From: Scatophagus argus
Lineage: Eukaryota; Chordata; Actinopteri; Scatophagidae
Assembly: GCF_020382885.2 (NCBI RefSeq)
Contig: NC_058514.1
Coordinates: 13,068,249-13,132,248 of the forward strand
Direction of reading: 5' to 3'
Length of the DNA: 64,000 bases
The position numbers and the translations under genes are program-made. Below the pieces are notes generated by a model. That model did no database searches and had not been told where the DNA came from. It saw only the letters and a program-made list of their open reading frames with translations. This document shows positions 60,802-64,000 of the stretch, in pieces (position 1 is the stretch's first letter; each line of letters begins with the position of its first letter).

Positions 60802-61932
60802 CTGAAGTAAAGAGACAGAGACGGGAGAAGATTCAGAAAACAAAAATCTGGGGAAACCAAGCAAAGAAACTTTTGACAGAACCCAGAAAATGGAATAAAT
60901 GTTGATGGCAAGTCGTCAGTCATCTAACAGTGAGGAAAAACTGCCTACGCTCTCTAAATGAACTGAGGTGCTTTAAGAGAGCAAAAATTAGCCCAGGCTT
61001 TGTTGTCAGTTAGTCACCATGGAGGCTTTGAGAAGAGTCCCCCAGCTACTTGTTGAAATCACAGCCTCTTAGCAGTCAAAGCAAGGCTTTGAATCAGTCT
61101 CAAGTGATTACTTAGCTCCACTCACTGTCTGCTGTCTCAGTGGACACACCGAGTCTGACTGCAACTACTGAACCACTTTAGCCACTTAATAACAATCTTG
61201 TCTGTCTCAGAGACAAATTTCAGACCATTGTCACTCGGAATAAATTAACACAATTCGCTAGTTTCTAGTTTAAATCCTACAGCCACAGCACAAACTGTCA
61301 TACGCGTAATCCAGAAAAGGAGCTACGTAAGTGTGCCAAAACAAAAGAAGGCAGTGTGACTTAATGAACACTAGATGAGGTCTGCAGACCGGCTCCCGTC
61401 AAATACAACATAGTATTTGTTACCCTCCACTAACATAGCTGACGGTCAACACTGGTGATTACAATACATAATATTCTGATCATAATCAACGTGTGAACAC
61501 CACAAATGTGTGTCTCAAACTAGTCAGAAGCATTGAGATGTTTTGAATGTCGCGCTCTGCGTCCCGCGACCTACCAGCAATATGCTAAGCTAGCTCAGTG
61601 CGTCCGTTGTCGGACACTTTCCACTGGGTACTAGACTTAAAACGAACTACCTTTTGCATGATTTAGACATGCAAGAAAATGCAAATACTACGATCCAAAC
61701 AAAATTCAGACCGAATTAATGCGGTAAGCTCTACTGCTACCTGGAAGCTACCTTTGGTAACAACTTAGCATGCCAAGTGGTTAGTTGCGTTAGCTTACCA
61801 ACACAACAACTAACATGTACAACCCGGCTCACATTCGGGTGTCAAGCAGCGAATTACGACCCATGGAGCATAGCTAAACAACCGTGTTATTTACTTTATA
61901 CACATGAGCAGTTGGCGGAGGAAAGCCGTTTA
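60802..61932. other. cep83: First intron of cep83
   Basis: Lies between the acceptor of the first coding exon (exon edge at about 60801) and a GTAAAC donor read on the minus strand at 61927-61932. No coding sequence was seen. Confidence 0.5.
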
Positions 61933-62035
61933 CCGCTTGTTGAACTTCAAACTTTCTTTCCTGCTCCCACTTGGATTTGCTAGCCAGCGCTCGCTAGCTA
62001 GTCTGTAAACTACAAACTGTGGAATCATGGGAACC
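61933..62035 (-). promoter_or_regulatory. cep83: Probable non-coding first exon and promoter edge of cep83
   Basis: On the minus strand, a stretch ending TTCAACAAGCG is followed by a good donor (GTAAACGGC). The sequence just upstream is GC-richer than its surroundings, with repeated GCTAGC. This fits a short 5' UTR exon splicing to the acceptor 7 bases before the coding ATG. The transcription start is not visible. Confidence 0.45.
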
Positions 62036-63559
62036 CTTTTCCCAAAGTGCATTTCTGTCGGCTAAGAAAAAAGAAGAAGAAAACTTCCACCAAATCTTGT
62101 TAGAGAGGTTATCTCAATTAACGGATTAATACTGAGATTGAATCGTTGTGATAAGTGAGAAGGGCCTACACAATTAATTACCAGAACTTTTCCTTTGAGG
62201 AACCAGGTGGATTATATTTTTACTTTTGATACTTGAGTATTGCTTGTTTTACATAAAATCTGAATACCTTCCCCGCATCTGGGTTAATGTGATTTCACAT
62301 AAGAAACAGAACAGCGCTGGAAATGCCTCTTGTATTATTTTACTATGTCTGAAGTTTTCGAAATGAATTAATGGTGAGACTCTTCAGTTACAATGGCACA
62401 TACAGTCCTCTAAAAAAGAAATCAGCTCACCGGATACAAATACTGAGATAATAAAGCCAAAGTTGCCCTTCTTAATGTGACTGCTGTGACCCATCTCCGA
62501 TCATCCACCCCAACTTCAGAGTAAGAAAGAAATATCACTGGTCGCTTGTCTCCATTAGCGGTCAGAGAGCTGAACCCCAATGAGAGATTCAGCTTCAACC
62601 AAGCGGCTGATATCCAGGAACACTGACAGCAATGACTCTCATTTACAAATACAGTTTGTTATTAATCACTGTGGTTACTGCTTCAAAAAAAATATATCAT
62701 AAGAGAAACCATATTGTCTACAGTTTTACAATTTTGTCTCAAATTCAAATTTACCTGTATTTTACACACAGTGCATCTAAATTGTACTGTGTGGGTTGTA
62801 CACGGGTGAAGCATCCTTATCCTCCATCTCTTCATTCATCTTCGGGGGAAATAATGAGTCTGCCAGCTTGCTTGCTTCAAGTAAAGAATGTTAAAGCTAC
62901 ACAGTACTTGTGCAAACTTGTGCAAATCGCACATGAAGGTGGTGGAAGATGACATAGCTGATACTTCTAATAAGTATAAGAAATGTTAGTGATGAATGAA
63001 TTGTTTCAATTTAGTAGTGAAATATTTTTTTCCTTAAACTTGAAACATGCCAACAATGCAACAATCTGACCATAATAAAGTACAGCAAAATCATAAAGAA
63101 ACAAACGTGATGTTGAAAACAGACAGAGAAAACATTTCTAGTAGCATGAATGTTTAAAGTAACACAACACATAAATTGGTGTTTCATAACGTCACTGCGT
63201 CAACAGGATTGTTAAAGTAGTCAACACTAAAAAGATTTTACCAGCAGTGTTTCATTCCACAGCATGACATACTGTATGAACAATCAATGGCTGATGATAA
63301 GCTCTAAACTTTGACTTTCAACTCTGAAATCATACATGTAGTTTCATGTCTACACCAACGTACAGTTGTTTAACTAAAAAAAGTGGTTCAGATTCCTATG
63401 AAAATGTGTGTGTATTTACAAGGGAATACTTAAATATATAAAAAAATAAATTAACAAAACTATCTAAGACATATACAACATCTGAGCAGCGAACATTGCC
63501 AGCTTCCTGAGTGCACATATTGTCTTTTCCAAAACAAGATGTCATTGGTCCAAACATTT
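62036..63559. other. Spacer between cep83 and the host-cell-factor gene
   Basis: About 1.5 kb, AT-rich. It must contain the 3' UTR of the host-cell-factor gene next to 63560 and the upstream region of cep83. No other exon or RNA gene was recognised. Both genes point left, so they are arranged head to tail. Confidence 0.5.
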
Positions 63560-64000
63560 TCAGCTGGAGCTGTGAGAAAACAGGAAATGGAAGAAGCAAT
63601 TCAATAAAGACTCACATTTAGAAAATGAGAATGAAGACAAATCATGAGAGGTCACACTGGTTACCTGTCAGCAGCATCCTGGTCAGCATCAGCACTGATG
63701 TCTGCCTTGGATGCAGTCGCTCGCACTTTAACGGGATCTTAAAAAAAAAAAAAAAAAAAAAGACAAAAACAGAAAGTTGGCATCTGTCTGTGGTCTGTGA
63801 AAAAAACAATTCAGTGAAGAGAAAAAAAATTAGTTAAGTTTCTCCACCCTGAATCCAGCGGATCTGCGTCGCTGGCCCGTAGCCTTGCTCGTTCTTAGCA
63901 GCTATGCGGAAGACAACAGCTGGCCGGTTGGAGGCGGAGCAGTCGATGTGGGCGTTGTCAAGGTGGGTGGAGCTGACGGAGCAGGACGTCTTGGTGCCGC
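63560..64000 (-). CDS. Host cell factor (HCFC1/HCFC2 family), C-terminal end, partial
   Basis: The 5' part lies outside the window. Exons in gene order: 63848-64000 (continuing beyond the edge), 63665-63737, 63560-63569. The first encodes the end of the C-terminal fibronectin type III region ([27 protein letters not shown]), a block strongly conserved in HCFC1 and HCFC2. The donor after it is GTGGAG, and phases join to a tail [20 protein letters not shown] ending SSS and a stop. HCFC proteins are chromatin-associated transcription coregulators; the FN3 module joins the N- and C-terminal parts of HCFC1. HCFC2 lies on the same human chromosome arm as PLXNC1 and CEP83, which favours hcfc2, but the short acidic tail here does not settle the choice. 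Confidence 0.8.

Overview
The window is vertebrate nuclear DNA, almost certainly from a ray-finned (teleost) fish. The genes are split into many short exons with GT-AG introns. The proteins match vertebrate families exon by exon, and the non-coding DNA is full of fish-type Tc1/mariner elements, MITEs, LINE tails and a Penelope-like fragment. All exon models below were built by hand from splice sites and reading phase. In every complete gene the phases close exactly.

Layout, left to right. (1) 1323-11967, minus strand: a complete 12-exon p38 MAP kinase of 361 aa, best matching p38-beta (mapk11). (2) 13274-13356, plus strand: tRNA-Leu(CAG). (3) 15696-26299, plus strand: a plexin-C1-type receptor of 950 aa with an intact ectodomain and membrane segment, but ending after about 25-30 cytoplasmic residues. 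It has no GAP or Rho-binding domain. Its last intron holds a decayed THAP-domain exon and a dead Tc1 element. (4) 26797-31205: a second Tc1-like element with one frameshift, then a large palindrome (arms of about 860 bp, spacer of about 440 bp). Its right arm runs into the 5' UTR of the next gene. (5) 31307-53950, plus strand: full-length plexin-C1 (plxnc1, 31 exons, 1528 aa) with complete RasGAP-like and Rho-binding regions. (6) 54724-60794, minus strand: CEP83 (15 coding exons, 721 aa), convergent with plxnc1. PLXNC1 and CEP83 are also neighbours in human, which supports the plexin call. (7) 63560-64000, minus strand: the 3' end of a host-cell-factor (HCFC1/HCFC2) gene that runs out of the window.

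The most interesting feature is the tandem plexin-C1 pair. Exons 1-13 and the introns between exons 3 and 14 are nearly identical between copies, while introns 1-2 and everything from the middle of exon 14 onward are strongly diverged. In exons 1-13 I count about 24 replacement codons against about 4 silent ones, with a cluster of replacements in the sema domain. The short copy also has an arginine inside its membrane segment that the full-length copy lacks. Together these suggest a maintained, rapidly diversifying decoy or adaptor-coupled receptor, kept similar to its full-length neighbour by gene conversion. That function is inference; the gene structure is read directly.
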